Program-made: the position numbers and the translations under genes
Notes under the pieces: generated by a model
What the model saw: the letters and a program-made list of their open reading frames with translations, nothing else
Database searches by the model: none
Told to the model about the DNA's origin: nothing
Shown: positions 35,649-48,000 of the stretch, piece after piece
How the letters are laid out: the number at the start of each line of letters is the position of its first letter
Numbering within the stretch: position 1 is the first letter of the stretch
NCBI GenBank assembly: GCA_961205875.1
Contig: OY540809.1
Location: 16,566,267-16,630,266 of the forward strand
Origin: Sialis fuliginosa
Taxonomy: Eukaryota > Arthropoda > Insecta > Megaloptera > Sialidae
Direction of reading: 5' to 3'
Length of the DNA: 64,000 bases

Positions 35649-37305
35649 ATGGTTCATATTTGTTTTGTGTGTAAGTGGCGGTCGGATAAAGATCCTAAAA
35701 GATCTTTTCACCGGTAAGTAAATAATATTTTCAATAATATTAAATAATACTTATCAGTATTAATCTGTTGTCACAGATTCCCACTTAAAGAAGATGAAAG
35801 ACAAAAATGGTTAAACATTATTGGTGAAAAAGATGCAATTGTAAGAAAATGGACAATGCTGTGTTGTTTACATTTTGATGAAAGTTGTTTCTATTATGGT
35901 CTTGTTAATGGTAGAAAGATGTTAAAGAGTGGCAGTCTTCCCTCTGTACATTTAGCTAATAGTACAGGTAAAACTGGAATTATTTTTATGCTAGCTTTGT
36001 TTCATTACATTGAATGACTGTTTAATAGGCGAGAACAATAGCAACTGTATAACTGTAAATGAATCAAATGGTAGTGAAGAATTGGATGCATGTGTTATAC
36101 CACCTTCCTCAAAAGAAACTATAACATTGAGTGATAATAGTGATACATTCAATGTAGTTCAAACAATAACTTTAGAAGAAGAAAATACTTCAATTGGCGT
36201 AGCAATGAAAAGGTATTTGTTAATCAGACTTTTTTAAATTACAGTTTGAGTAAGGGTGAACAACTTAATTTGCTTAAAAATTTATTTTGAAATTTTTTCT
36301 CATACATGAATACATCGTCCATGATTCTGACCAAAATGCGATTTCATTAATACTTCGTCCAGTTGCCCTCAGAGTCAATAATGACCTGGCACCTCCGAGA
36401 CATACTTTTGACTAGGTTTTCAGCGTACTCACATTGCAGAGACCTTCAAATACAATGAATTTCTCGAGACAGTTGCTTCAAATCAAATACTTTTCTTCCG
36501 CGAAGCTTGTATTGATATACACTCACACATTTTCAATTGGATTCATATCAGGTGATTGCAAGGGCCAATCAAGCGTAATGATACCAGACTGCTCTTTCCA
36601 CCCAGTGCACAGCTTACTGGATCATCGTCCTCCTGAAGGATCCAGTCCTTATTTTTATCAATGTACCAGTGCTTTACAGTATGTAACAAAGCTTTCTTGT
36701 ATATCTCCAGAAATCGAACATTTTTGGTCGCTTTAAATTGCTGAACCCACGTAAAAACAAATGTTTTGGACTTTCTCATCTATTTATAAGAAATTTTTGG
36801 ACCTTGGCGTAAAGCATATACATGAAATTGAGGGAAAAATTTTGTGCCAACTGAATGCATGGCAAAACATAAAAAAGAAAGGCTTTTACTACAACCTAAT
36901 AGAAAAGAATGGGGCAATCTTTTACCAACTGCAAGTTAGGCTGTTCACACTCTTACTTGACAGACTATACCAATAAAAAGTTTAAGTTCAATGTATGTAT
37001 ATATTTATAGATCTGCAGAACAAGTAGATGATGGAATTCCGAAAAAAAAACAGTATTTGATTTCAACTACAAAGACATCAATTGATGATACTTCCATTGA
37101 TTTAACAAAAATAAACTATTTGAAATGCGAGTTAAAGAAGAAAAGTAAAATAATATCTATGTTAAATTCAAAAATACGACGATTAAAAAAAAATAGTTTA
37201 AACCTTCGAAATATTGTTAAATATTTAAAATGTAAGACCAAACAGCTTCAAAAAGAAGTAAACTTTGTAGATGTAATTGTAAGTAGTGATAGCAAAATAT
37301 ATTGA
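35649..37305 (+). CDS. THAP zinc-finger protein, DNA-binding half of P-like transposase
   Basis: Four exons, 35649-35713, 35777-35967, 36029-36212 and 37011-37305, join in frame to 244 residues with no stop. Residues 1-90 are a THAP domain: MVHICFVCKW supplies the first C-x2-C, followed by HRFP, W and CCLHF with the second Cys and the His, and SLPSVHL close to the usual AVPTIF box. After an acidic linker (to about residue 147), exon 4 holds a Lys-rich coiled coil (YLKCELKKKSKIISMLNSKI... KTKQLQKEV). The frame stops 48 bases after a good donor, GAA|GTAAAC at 37,258. Splicing there to CAG|CCA at 38,864 would join it to the transposase, in phase 0. Since that part is broken, only a THAP plus coiled-coil protein can now be made. 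Whether it is expressed is unknown. Confidence 0.75.
36290..36990 (-). pseudogene. Tc1-like transposase fragment in THAP intron 3
   Basis: On the minus strand the words FLEIYKKALLHTVKHWY, DWILQEDDDP (the Tc1 catalytic QQDNDP box) and, after frameshifts, YAENLVKSMSRRCQVIID followed by WTKY give the C-terminal half of a Tc1 transposase. Several frameshifts and stops break it. It lies wholly inside an intron of the THAP gene, so it does not interrupt the exons. Confidence 0.7.
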
Positions 37306-37488
37306 GATATTAAATTTTCAAAAAAATTAACAATTGTATGTATAAAATATTATATGTCCAGTATTATAAAGAACTTGCTCTAGGCCAATGCAAAGCAAAC
37401 GTTTTCTGCAAGGTGTAAAATTGTTATGAATTTTGCTCAGGGTTTTAGAGCATTAATTTATATAATAAAATAATAGTGTTGTTTGTAT

Positions 37489-38321
37489 CAGGGCTTAGAA
37501 CCGGAACTGAACCGAAAACCGGAAAAACCGTTATTTTTTGCCGGAACGAAAACCGGAACCGAACCGGAAAAAAAATACCGGTTTTTTCGGTTCGATACAT
37601 GCTAAAATACGCGCGTTAACACGATCTTACTCCCGACTTGAATTGTCGTTCAGTTGTCATTAACGCAACACGTCTTATACGTTTTGGGTATTCGCTCTTA
37701 TATTCTTGGGTCACTCACTACCATCCATACTAAGTATTAATTTTTTTAATTGTTTTCTTTATTTCATCCATTAATACAGTGGAACCCCGTTTTTGAAGAG
37801 ACTGACGGGAAAAAAACATAATTAGAGAGAAAACGACAAAATGTATAGTTTTAATAAAAGAGATCATGAAATGAAAACAAGCTTCAATAGAATCATTTAA
37901 TAAAATATATTTGCATTAATCACTTATTATAATCAGTTATATTTATATATACAATAATTGTCCCTAAATACATATATTCAAGATTATACAAAATTTTTAA
38001 AAAAATTTATGAGATATCTATATTTATATCAAGTTTAGCAACATATTTCAATTTTATTAAAATTCGTGAAATCAAATTTTTATTTGACTGATCTAACTGC
38101 ATTAGTTTGTAGTTTTGTAGAAAATATATCCGTTAAATATGATATAATACCCTCATGGAAAAATTAGGATGCGGATACAAATTTTAAAAAATTAATTAAT
38201 CACTCGGAGCTGAACCGAAAACCGGAAAACCGTTATTTTTTTCGGAACGAAAACCAAAACTGAACCGATATAAATTTTTTTGCTCGAACCGAAACGAAAA
38301 AAATAACGGTTCTAAGCCCTG
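37489..38321. mobile_element. hAT-like MITE, CAGGGCTTAGAACCG ends
   Basis: Perfect 15-bp terminal inverted repeats CAGGGCTTAGAACCG enclose 833 bp. They are flanked by the 8-bp target duplication GTTTGTAT (37,481-37,488) and GTTTGTGT (38,322-38,329). CAGGG ends plus an 8-bp duplication mark the hAT superfamily. GGAACCGAAAACCGG-type words are repeated near both ends. It sits between the THAP exon 4 and the transposase remnant. Confidence 0.85.
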
Positions 38322-38863
38322 GTTTGTGTGTCTATCCGACCACATTTTATTGTATAAAAAAGGAAATATTAACTAAAGGTTGTTGTGATTTTAATGTAAT
38401 TAATCCAAAATTGTATATTGTAATGTGTATATTGAAAATTACATTAGATCTGTATACAAAAATATTTTAAATTAATATTTTCTAATAAAATTGTACAAAA
38501 ATTAAAATGTTAACCAATTAATCAAAAAATTATGAATGAATAATTAGGTCAAGGGTATATGAAACATTTTGATTTATTATATAGATTTTATCACTTCATA
38601 TTCTATATTCTCAATCACCACTGTTTTAAGATCTCTGATTTCTACTTAACGCACATGCAATAAGTTGCGTTTAGGTCATTCATATATACCGTACAATTGA
38701 TTACAGCGATCATTTATATTTAATACCACAGATAGTGTTTAGCGAAAACACTCTCGTGCAAATACTTTAAAACACCAGACATTATTGTTGTAAAATAAAT
38801 TTTATACAAATATCTTGTTTGAGTTTCAGAAATATTAATTTGTTTATGTATATTTATTTTCAG

Positions 38864-40698
38864 CCAAAATTAGGATCAGTTATAAAAAAAAATACTATTA
38901 CAAACTAAGTTAAAGAAAAAAAAAATTTATAAATATCCTGTAGAGCTTAAAATTTTTGTATCCACAGTTTCTTTTTTATCAGCAAAAGCATATAAATATT
39001 TCAGAGTCATACTTCCTAATCTCCCAAATACTGCAACTATTAGAAGGTGACCTAGTGAATTCAAAATTGAAGCAGGTGTATGTAACATGTCACTAGAAAT
39101 ATTAGAAGGTAAAATAACTGAAGCCAAAAAATTAGGTAAACAGATATCGTGCAATGATAGATGATATGGCAATGAGAAAGCATGTACGATGGAATGGAAA
39201 AAAATATTGTGGTTTTGTTAGCCACGTTAATAGTGCAATTAATAAACTGCCAATAAAAGAACCAAAGTCTAGGTTATTAACAACAGTTATTATGGTTGTT
39301 TGCATCAATGACAGTTGGAAAATCCCAGTTGCTCATTACTTCATTGACGGTTTAAATGGTAAAAATAGAGCTGATCTCGTAGTGCAATGCCTTAAAGATT
39401 TACATTCGACTGGAATTATTATTACATCTTTAACATTTGATGGTGGGGCATTAAACATGACAATGGCTAAACATCTTGGTGTAGATATTCGAGACGTTGA
39501 GGATTTAAAAAAAAATTTCCTCATCCCATTACGAAAGAACCTGTTTATATAATAATTGATGCTTGTCATGCCATCAAGTTAATACGAAGTGCCTTGGCTG
39601 ATAAAGGAATTTTATTTGATGGTAATGGAAATATCGAATGGAAATTTTTGAAATTATTAGTTAAATATCAGTATGGTTTAAATGCCGCAACAAAGATACA
39701 AAAACGTCACATATATTTCGCAGCAGAAAAAATGAAAGTCAATAATTAGAAACTCAAGTTTTAAGTACAAGTGTCAGTCATACATTAAACTTTTTTCGAA
39801 CAAAAATTAATATATTAGAATTTTCTGGATCCTTTGGTACTGAGAAATTTTGTATGATGATGATCGATATGTTTGACTTGTTAAATTCAAGACAACATTT
39901 TATAAAAAATTCAAAGAAAGTCCTCATAGATCAACATAATATTATGGAAATGTATTCTAAAATTACAGAATATGAACAATATATTAAATCTCTTTGTGAT
40001 AATAAGAACCAACCTATTATAACTGGTAATCAAAAATTGGGTTTCATCGGTCTTTTAATTTCAATACGTAGTTCATTAAGCATTTTTTAAAAGTATTCAT
40101 CATTGGATGAAGTATCTTTAAAATATCTATTAACTTATAGGTTATCGCAGGATCATCTAGAACTATTTTTTTCTAGCATTAGATCACGCGGAGGCCGTAA
40201 CAATAATCCTACTGCTGAACAGTTTGAGTCAGCGTTTAAATGGTTGCTAGTTTATGCCCAAGTTGGAGGTTCAGAATATGCAAACTGTATTGCACAAGAT
40301 AACACTTGTTTATTACAAAAGAAAGAAGAGCTGAAGAAAAAAAAAGTTTCCCAAATCAGAAACACAAATTTAAATAAGTCTCGATAATCAACTTTTAATT
40401 CTTTCATATGAACATGAATATAATATTCCAAATATTTATGAAGGCATTAATTATGATTAGGTATATTAATGAAATAATTAGTTATATGTCAGGATTTGTA
40501 GCAAATAAAATACTAAAAAGAAACAAGTGTTTTAAATGTAACGAAATGCTTATTTCGGAGATATCATCATCCTCCTTACTGAACTTAAAAAATCGAGGGA
40601 AATTTTAAAAAACCATCAATTGATCTGATAGAAATTTGCAAAATTGGTGAATGGATATTCCAGGAAAATAACATTTTTGCTATCAAAAATATTAAGTA
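38864..40698 (+). pseudogene. THAP9/P-type transposase core, degenerate
   Basis: Starting at an acceptor (TTTTCAG at 38,857-38,863), fragments in shifting frames follow the THAP9/P transposase order: YPVELKIFVSTVSF and KAYKYF, then MIDDMAMRKHVRWNGKKY, LTTVIMVVCINDSWKIPVAH, YFIDGLNGKNRADLV, SLTFDGGALNMTMAKHLG, DACHAIKLIRSAL, then LKYLLTYRLSQDHLELFFSS with IRSRGGRNNNPTAEQF, and finally MSGFVANKILKR with the C-x2-C pair CFKC. RNase H-like acidic positions are present (DDMAM, FDGG). Stops near 38,909, 39,748 and 40,088 and frameshifts near 38,930, 39,050, 39,150, 39,520 and 40,400 show that no active transposase can be made. The protein order matches the autonomous family end to end. Confidence 0.85.
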
Positions 40699-40930
40699 GG
40701 TATACCTATATTAATAAAAAAATAGTTTTAAATCTATTCCCATGTGGTTGTTACAAAATGATGAGGTGAATTGCACTAAGAATCAGCACAGACAAAATTT
40801 ACTTAACAAAATTTTAAATTTTTTTTTTTGATATTCGGTTACATTATGAAGCTACGAAAAAGGAAGAACAAGATGATAAAATTAGGTGAAAAAATACGAA
40901 ACTTATATTATTTAGAAATCAATAATCGTT

Positions 40931-41672
40931 TTCTTCCTCGCAATATCGAAGGTAGGAGAAGCTTTATGATCGTTTCAGATTGAGACAAAAAAAATGTTCT
41001 CCAATTTCAAAATTTTAAATTGATCTTTCCGTTTCACGTCAAGACAAACGCTTTTCGTTCCGTGTTTGTCTGTCTGTCCGTCCGTCCTTCTGTCCCCTGA
41101 ATCCTTGTCACACGCATAACTCATGAACCACTGAATCGATATTATTGAAACTTGGTGGGATGGTTGGGTCTGGCTTGAGGACGGTCCAATTTCAAAATCG
41201 TGTGTAAGGGGGAGGGGTGACATCCCAAAATATTTATTTTTTCAAGATATCTTAAGAATGACACATGTTACATGAAAATTTTATAGAATATTTTTTGTAG
41301 AGCATTAAATTTCCTATAATATGGATCTACAACGTTTGTTGTAAAATATTCCCTTACAAAGATTTATCTCAATTTATTTTAAAAATTCGTGTTTTGTTTT
41401 TCTAAATTGATATTTATTTGCTTGGACATATTAAATGTCATTTTGACGTTTTAAATGTCATTTTGACATTTGCCAAAAAATTAAAAATATACGAAAAAAT
41501 AATCAGGTGCGTCTTTTAAACATTTTTTAGTAAAATTGTATAAAAATTAAATGGTTAACCAATTCCAGGCAATTTATTTCAACACTATCGGTTTTTATTT
41601 AAATTGTTCAATAATTAACTACTTTTGGTGAATTTAGCACGAGGAAGCACTATGTATTTACTTGGCAGATGT
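40931..41672 (-). mobile_element. TGCTTCCTCG repeat family, copy 2
   Basis: Inverted relative to copy 1 at 28,983-29,697, with which it shares nearly its full length (for example GTCTGGCTTGAGGACGG and GCATTAAATTTCCTATAATATG-type words). It is inserted in the right part of the P-like element. Confidence 0.8.
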
Positions 41673-41805
41673 TTTTTTTAATAAAATTTTCTTATAACGT
41701 TAATTATTTTTTGTTTTTTAACCTCTATATATGTATATCTATGAATATTTTTAATGTTCGGGGCCAAGAATGAAATAGTTACACTCCTGTTTAAAAAAGG
41801 ACAAG

Positions 41806-41817
41806 TATATTCCAAAC
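41806..41817 (-). repeat. Right subterminal inverted repeat of the P-like element
   Basis: TATATTCCAAAC, the reverse complement of 35,495-35,506, at the same distance from the element tip. Confidence 0.8.
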
Positions 41818-42070
41818 CTGTTTCTATCTCTTTCTTTTGACACGACTCTATTTTCGAGTCAGATGCGTGGTCAGCTGTGGTCTATGTTGGTCCATTTTCT
41901 ATGTCTATGATATGTAATATGTATACTAATTTGCACAATTGACACGTCAAAATGTATTTTACCTATTTTATCATATTATTTTGAAGATGTTATGAATAAA
42001 AGAGTTATTGAAATACATCAATATATATTATTTTGACATAACACTATGTAAAACTATTGAATTTTAAACA

Positions 42071-45000
42071 ATGACTGCAATTCCTCAAGAACAATCTTCA
42101 AAAAATTCGAATGAAAAGTGTTCGAGGTGTGTAATAAAATAATTTCATAAAATAAGTACACAATATTTACTCTTTAAACAACGTTCTTATTTGTGATACA
42201 GTCACTATTAAATATCATTTAACCTATATATTTTAATTATATATTGTATTTTTTTTAGAATTTGGTGGCTAGTATTTTCAAGTATTTTAATTTTCACAAT
42301 TATTACAAGATTTCACAAAGTAACAGAGCCTGATCATGTTTGGTAAGACTTATTTTGATTAGAAAAATCGGATAATACAGAGAATATGGGTGTCCCGACG
42401 TCACAACTGACAAAAACACATATGTAGTTATTGAGAATAGAGTTGATGCTTTAATAATGTGCACTTTAACCACTTTAACTGTCCTTGATTAGGACAATCT
42501 ATTGGAATGAAAGGGGATTAATATAGTATAAAAACGGAGATTCAATCTCCACTGAAACGAACTGTTTTTATTAAAATAATTGTGAAATAAAAATTCGTAG
42601 ATGTTACAATAGATACAGCACTTTTTACTCTATTCTAACACATCAACACATAATTTTTGATAGTAGTGACGTCGGAACACTCTCTCTGTATTAACAGAAA
42701 AATCAAATTTACGTTTTTATTTAAAACGATACACAATTTTAATAACTAGAAAATTTGATTTTAGTTGGGACGAGACTCATTTTGGTAAAATGGCAAGTTG
42801 GTACATAAACAGAACATTTTTTTTCGATGTCCATCCACCGCTTGGAAAGGTAGATTATTATTTATAATATATTTATTACAATATATAAAAAAGAAAATTT
42901 ATTTTCAGATGTTAATTGCTTTTTCTGGATATTTGACTGGCTATGATGGAAGATTTGCATTTGAGAAGCCGGGTGATAAATATGAAGATACCAAATATGT
43001 AGGAATGAGAATAGTAAGTAAATTTTGTATATCCTGTAACAATGTTTTCACATTAAATAAATAATTAAGTACAGTGGTATCGTAGTTAATCAATTTTTTA
43101 TATTTTTCAGTTTTGCACAGCTTTAGGAGCAGCAATAGTTCCAATGGCATTTTTAGCTATTTGGGAAATGACACAATCCTTAATGTCAGCTTCTTTTGCA
43201 GCTCTACTAATTCTTTGTGGTAAGTAAATTATGAAACAAATTTACAATATATGTATGCACTTAGGCAGTCTGTTGATTATGTAAGGATTATTGAAAAATC
43301 TGCCTCCCCCTCCCCCTTGTAAGGGTTTATAAAATTTTGGTTGACCCCCTCCCCCCTTTCTTATGTAAAGAAAATCCCCATAGCAGTAGAAAATAATAAC
43401 TCTAAATTTCTTTTCATAATTTACCGCTCTTGATAATCGGAAATTAAATTATTAACATTTATCCGCAAACGCATTTTTGTCCTTATATCTTTATACTCTA
43501 ACAATAAGATTTTATTTATAAAGTTTCCAATGTATTTCTGTTTGTCGGAAAATATATTTTAAACATATTTCTAAGCATATGCTTCATAAAAAAATTATAA
43601 TTTAAAAATTAATATTTTACTGATTTAAATTTTTTTTATTAAACTAATTATATATTATGTTTTTAGACGTGGGTCTTCTGACATTAACCCAGTACATATT
43701 ATTAGATCCCCCATTACTGTTTTTCCTAATGGGATCTGTACTTGGTATGGTGAAAGTGTCTTCAGAAAGGATAATACCATTTACATTGAACTGGTGGGCT
43801 TGGCTATTCTTCACAGGTACTATGATATCGTGTTGTATTTCTGTTAAGTTTGTCGGCCTGTTTGTTGTACTGTTAGTAGGCTTGAAAACAGTCGTTGATT
43901 TATGGAACACTCTCGGTGATTTGAAGAAACCAGTGGTAATTTATTATTTATTTTTATGTTTTTTTAATTTGACATTTAAGAAGGATCGGTAAAATTGATC
44001 AATTTTAATTTCTGCTAACATACAGATCCTAAACAAACCTTATAAAATCTTAAGAGATAGTATTTAAACAATTAAGAAACATTAGAATTTTTTTTAGACT
44101 ACTCGCATGAAAATAAGCAAAAATTAAATGGGAATATATTATCTTTGTAGCTTCATAAAAAATACAACTGTTACAAAATACAAACAACTTTTATAACTTC
44201 ATGTAACAGGTCACAGGATCCTAACGTGAGCAAAATTAACTAATTTTATCGATTCTCATTTTCATTTTCGTATTTATATCAATTAAGTAAACAGAAAATC
44301 GATTTTTATAAATTTATTTTATTTTTGCAAAAAAGTATTATAAACCGTGACCACCAGTAGGTAGGCTAATTTTAGAGGAACCAATTATAGATCAGACTTG
44401 TTCAATGTCTTATATAAGCAGAATAAATTTACTAAAATGATATGAAACTTGGAGAATTGTTTTTTATTTTTGCTACAGTTTTATTAGATTTAAATAAATG
44501 CGTTATATTTTTAATAGATTAAGAAACTCAATCTTTTTGAGATATTTGACCGCTTGCAAACTATTGGGACACACTTGTATTCTTACATTACTATTAAACT
44601 ATTTCTCTGAAGTTAGTCCACCAGCTACCACCTTCATGTATAATAAAATATGTTTATTTAATTATTTTAAAATTGATTTTTTATTTTAGATTTATACTGT
44701 AAAACAATTCATAGCAAAATCAATTTGCTTAATAGTATGGCCGGCAATACTGTATGTTTTATTTTTTTATATTCATTTAAAGGTATTGAGTAAAAGGTAA
44801 ACAACTAAATAATATAATTTATTAATTTTTTTCTAAACATTAGTTTATTATTTTAGTGGGAACGGAGATGGTTTTTATAGTTCTGCATTTCAATCTCAAT
44901 TAGAAGGCAATGGTTTGTATGGAGCAAGTATGCCGAGACATGTTGCTTACGGAGCTGTTATAACACTGAAAAACCAACGTACGGGCGGTGGTTATTTACA

Positions 45001-48000
45001 TTCTCATTTTCATCTTTATCCAGAAGGTCTGGGAGCTCGACAGCAACAAATTACAACGTACACTCACAAAGATGATAATAATAAGTGGCTTGTTAAACCG
45101 TAAGTAATCAAAATTTATATAAAACAAAACATCGGCCAATTTAATTAAGTAAATGCACAGTGCTTCCTCGTGCTAAATTCACCAAAGGTAGTTAATTATT
45201 GAACAATTTAAATAAAAACAGATAGTGTTCAGATAAATTACCTAGCATTGGTTAACCAATTTTTGGTATATTTTTTAATTTTTTACAATTTCTTTAAAAA
45301 AACAAATTACGATTTTTTAAAGCAAATTGAGATAAATCTTGGAAATATTTTACAACAAACGCTGTAGATCTATATTATAGCAATTAAATCCTCTACAAAA
45401 AAGATTCTATAAAATTTTCACATAACATGTGTTGTTTTTGAGATATCTTGAAAAAATAAATATTTTAGGATGTCACCCCTCCTCCTTACACACGATTTTG
45501 AAATGAGACCGTCCTCAAGCCAGACCCAATCATCCAACCAAGTTTCATTAATATCGGTTCAATTGTTCATAAGTTATACATGTGACAAGAATTCAAAGGG
45601 ATAGACAGACAGACAGTGTTTGTCTTGACCTGAAATGGAAAGATCATTTTAATATTTTGAAATCGGTGAACAATTTTTTTGTCTCATTTTAAAACGATCA
45701 CAATACTTCTCGTATCTTCGTTATTGTGAGGAAGTAATATTAAAAATTAATAAAAGAAGTATAAACATAGTATAAAATTAGTCCCTCGCCGCGCCTGTCT
45801 GTCTGTCTGTGCACGATTTTCTCAGTAAATTCTAAACGAATTTGATTCCGTTTTTCACTAATTGGTAGAACGTTTCATGAGAAAGATTTAGGTGTACAAT
45901 TTACGGATATTTTGTATAAATTTCATGAAGTTGAAAATATCTTCACATGCACTGCGTAAATAGTTAGTGATAAGTGTTACACTAGGTCCAATGCACTAGT
46001 ATTTAATAAAAAAATTAAATTGAGTTTTTTCACTAAATTCTTATGCTTATTCTTTATTAAACAAGCATTTAAATAATTATTTGTGCATTATATTTTATAT
46101 TTTGTTAACAGGTATGATCGTGAACTAAATAACGATGATCCTGTAGAATTTGTTCGCCATGGTGAACTTGTGCGTCTTGAACATATTTCAACCCACCGTA
46201 ACTTACATTCTCATAAACAAATTGCTCCGATCACAAAGAAACATCGACAAGTTACTGGTTACGGTGAAGTAAGTACACATCCATACTAATATTATAAATG
46301 TAAAAATGTGTCTTCCTGTCTGTCTGTTTGTTTCTGTCTGATTTTGATGAATTATGACAGGGAGGAAATAGGCTACTTTGTATCCCGAAAAACTTATTAA
46401 TTATACAATTACTATAGATAAAAAAATGAGTGTGTGACTAGGGTGACCAGGTCTCCGGTTTTGACCCGGAGTCTCAGGGTTTGGGTGCAATTTCTCCGGG
46501 TTTTGCAAAAAAATGATGACGACTAAAAAAACAAAAAAAAGGTTGTCAAAAATAGAGCAGGGGACACAAAAGTGCAGATTATGGTAAAAAATTTTATGAA
46601 AATAAAAATAAAAAGAATAAAATAGATAAAATAAAATAAAAAAGGGGTCTTCATTTACATCTCAGGGTTTACCAAAACTAAAATCTGGTCACCTTATGTG
46701 TGACATTTGTATGTTTTAACAACTATCTGTATTACCTAACCTTCTTCTTCATGGGTTTTGTTTGACAGCTCCTACCTAACCTAAATTTCACGCGAACGTA
46801 GTCGTCGATAAGAGCTAGTTTTATATAAAACATAAATAACTTTAATATTATTTACAATATTTATTTTTTTATTTTAAATTTTGTTTTTAGAATGGCACAG
46901 GTGATGCAAATGACGTTTGGAAAGTTATTATAGATGGTGCTACAAGTGCAGTTCCAGTACAAACCGTAACGTCCCGTTTACGTTTTGTTCATTATTTACA
47001 ATCGTGTATATTGACGGCTAGCGGCCGACAGTTACCAAAATGGGGTTACGAACAACAAGAAGTATCGTGTAATCCAAATCTTCGAGATCCTAACGCAGTG
47101 TGGAATGTAGAAGAAAATATGTTTTCTAAATGTAAATATGTGTTCATGATCTGAGAACTCAAAACAATTTTACCTCTTAATTTTAAAAATAGGGGATTTT
47201 TTCTGCAACTGATATCTTTGAACTTTTAGTAATTCCACCGATAAAACTTAAGTTTGACTTTTTCTGCTATTTTTTTTTTCAATTTAATTTTGATTTGATT
47301 TGCTGCTCTTAATTTATAATAAAAATGTTTTTTTTATCTTTAGTGCCAAATGAAAGTTTTGAAGTATATGCTCCAAGCTTTCTAGAGAGATTTTTTGAAT
47401 CTCATGCTGTCATGTTCCAAGGAAATGCAGGTCTTAAACCAAAAGAAGGAGAAGTTACATCAAGACCATGGCAATGGCCAATTAATTACCGAGTAAGTTT
47501 AGATTAATTTTATTTTAAATAATGTCATAACATACATAGTAGTTAAATAGGTAGGTTTTAATGCCATTTATTTATAACATCAAGATAATTTTAAGTTTGA
47601 CTATTTACAAACAGTAGTTTTTGTTTAATATTCAAGCGTGTTCTTTTTTTTTTTTTATTCACGGTATAAATAAATTAACATTTTTCCATAAAAATTGTTT
47701 ATTTACTCAAATATTATTTTTTATACTATATTCTCCAAAAAAAAATTATTTTTGATTAAATATACAATATAAATACTTTTTTAAATCCGACAGTTGGAAT
47801 GTTTTTAATTTCAAATAATATAGTAGAACAACATTTAATAAAAGAATTCTGTTTCTGTTCTAAAGTAAAAACTTAAATTGGTCTGTTAAATGAAGGTTTT
47901 AATTTATTTAAATTCGGATTAAATAGCATGTTTTCACATAAATGTAGATCTCCAATTTGAATTATTTTTTATTTTAGGGGCAATTCTTTTCTGGATCAAA

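Larger units (their letters stand above)
35403..41909 (+). mobile_element. THAP9/P-element-like DNA transposon, 6.5 kb
   Basis: Both ends read CATAGACATA inward, with the 7-bp direct repeat ATATGTA immediately outside (35,396-35,402 and 41,910-41,916). At exactly the same distance from each tip (92 bases) is a subterminal inverted repeat, GTTTGGAATATA (35,495-35,506; inverted at 41,806-41,817). Terminal plus subterminal inverted repeats is the arrangement of Drosophila P elements, which duplicate 8 bp. Inside are a spliced THAP-domain gene and a broken THAP9-type transposase in the same orientation. Three younger insertions are nested inside: a Tc1-like fragment, a hAT MITE and a TGCTTCCTCG repeat. 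Confidence 0.85.

Noticed and set aside
36991-37305. Stand-alone 104-codon gene starting MYVYIYRSAEQ
   Set aside because: It is exon 4 of the THAP gene; its first codons are intron before the acceptor at 37,010.
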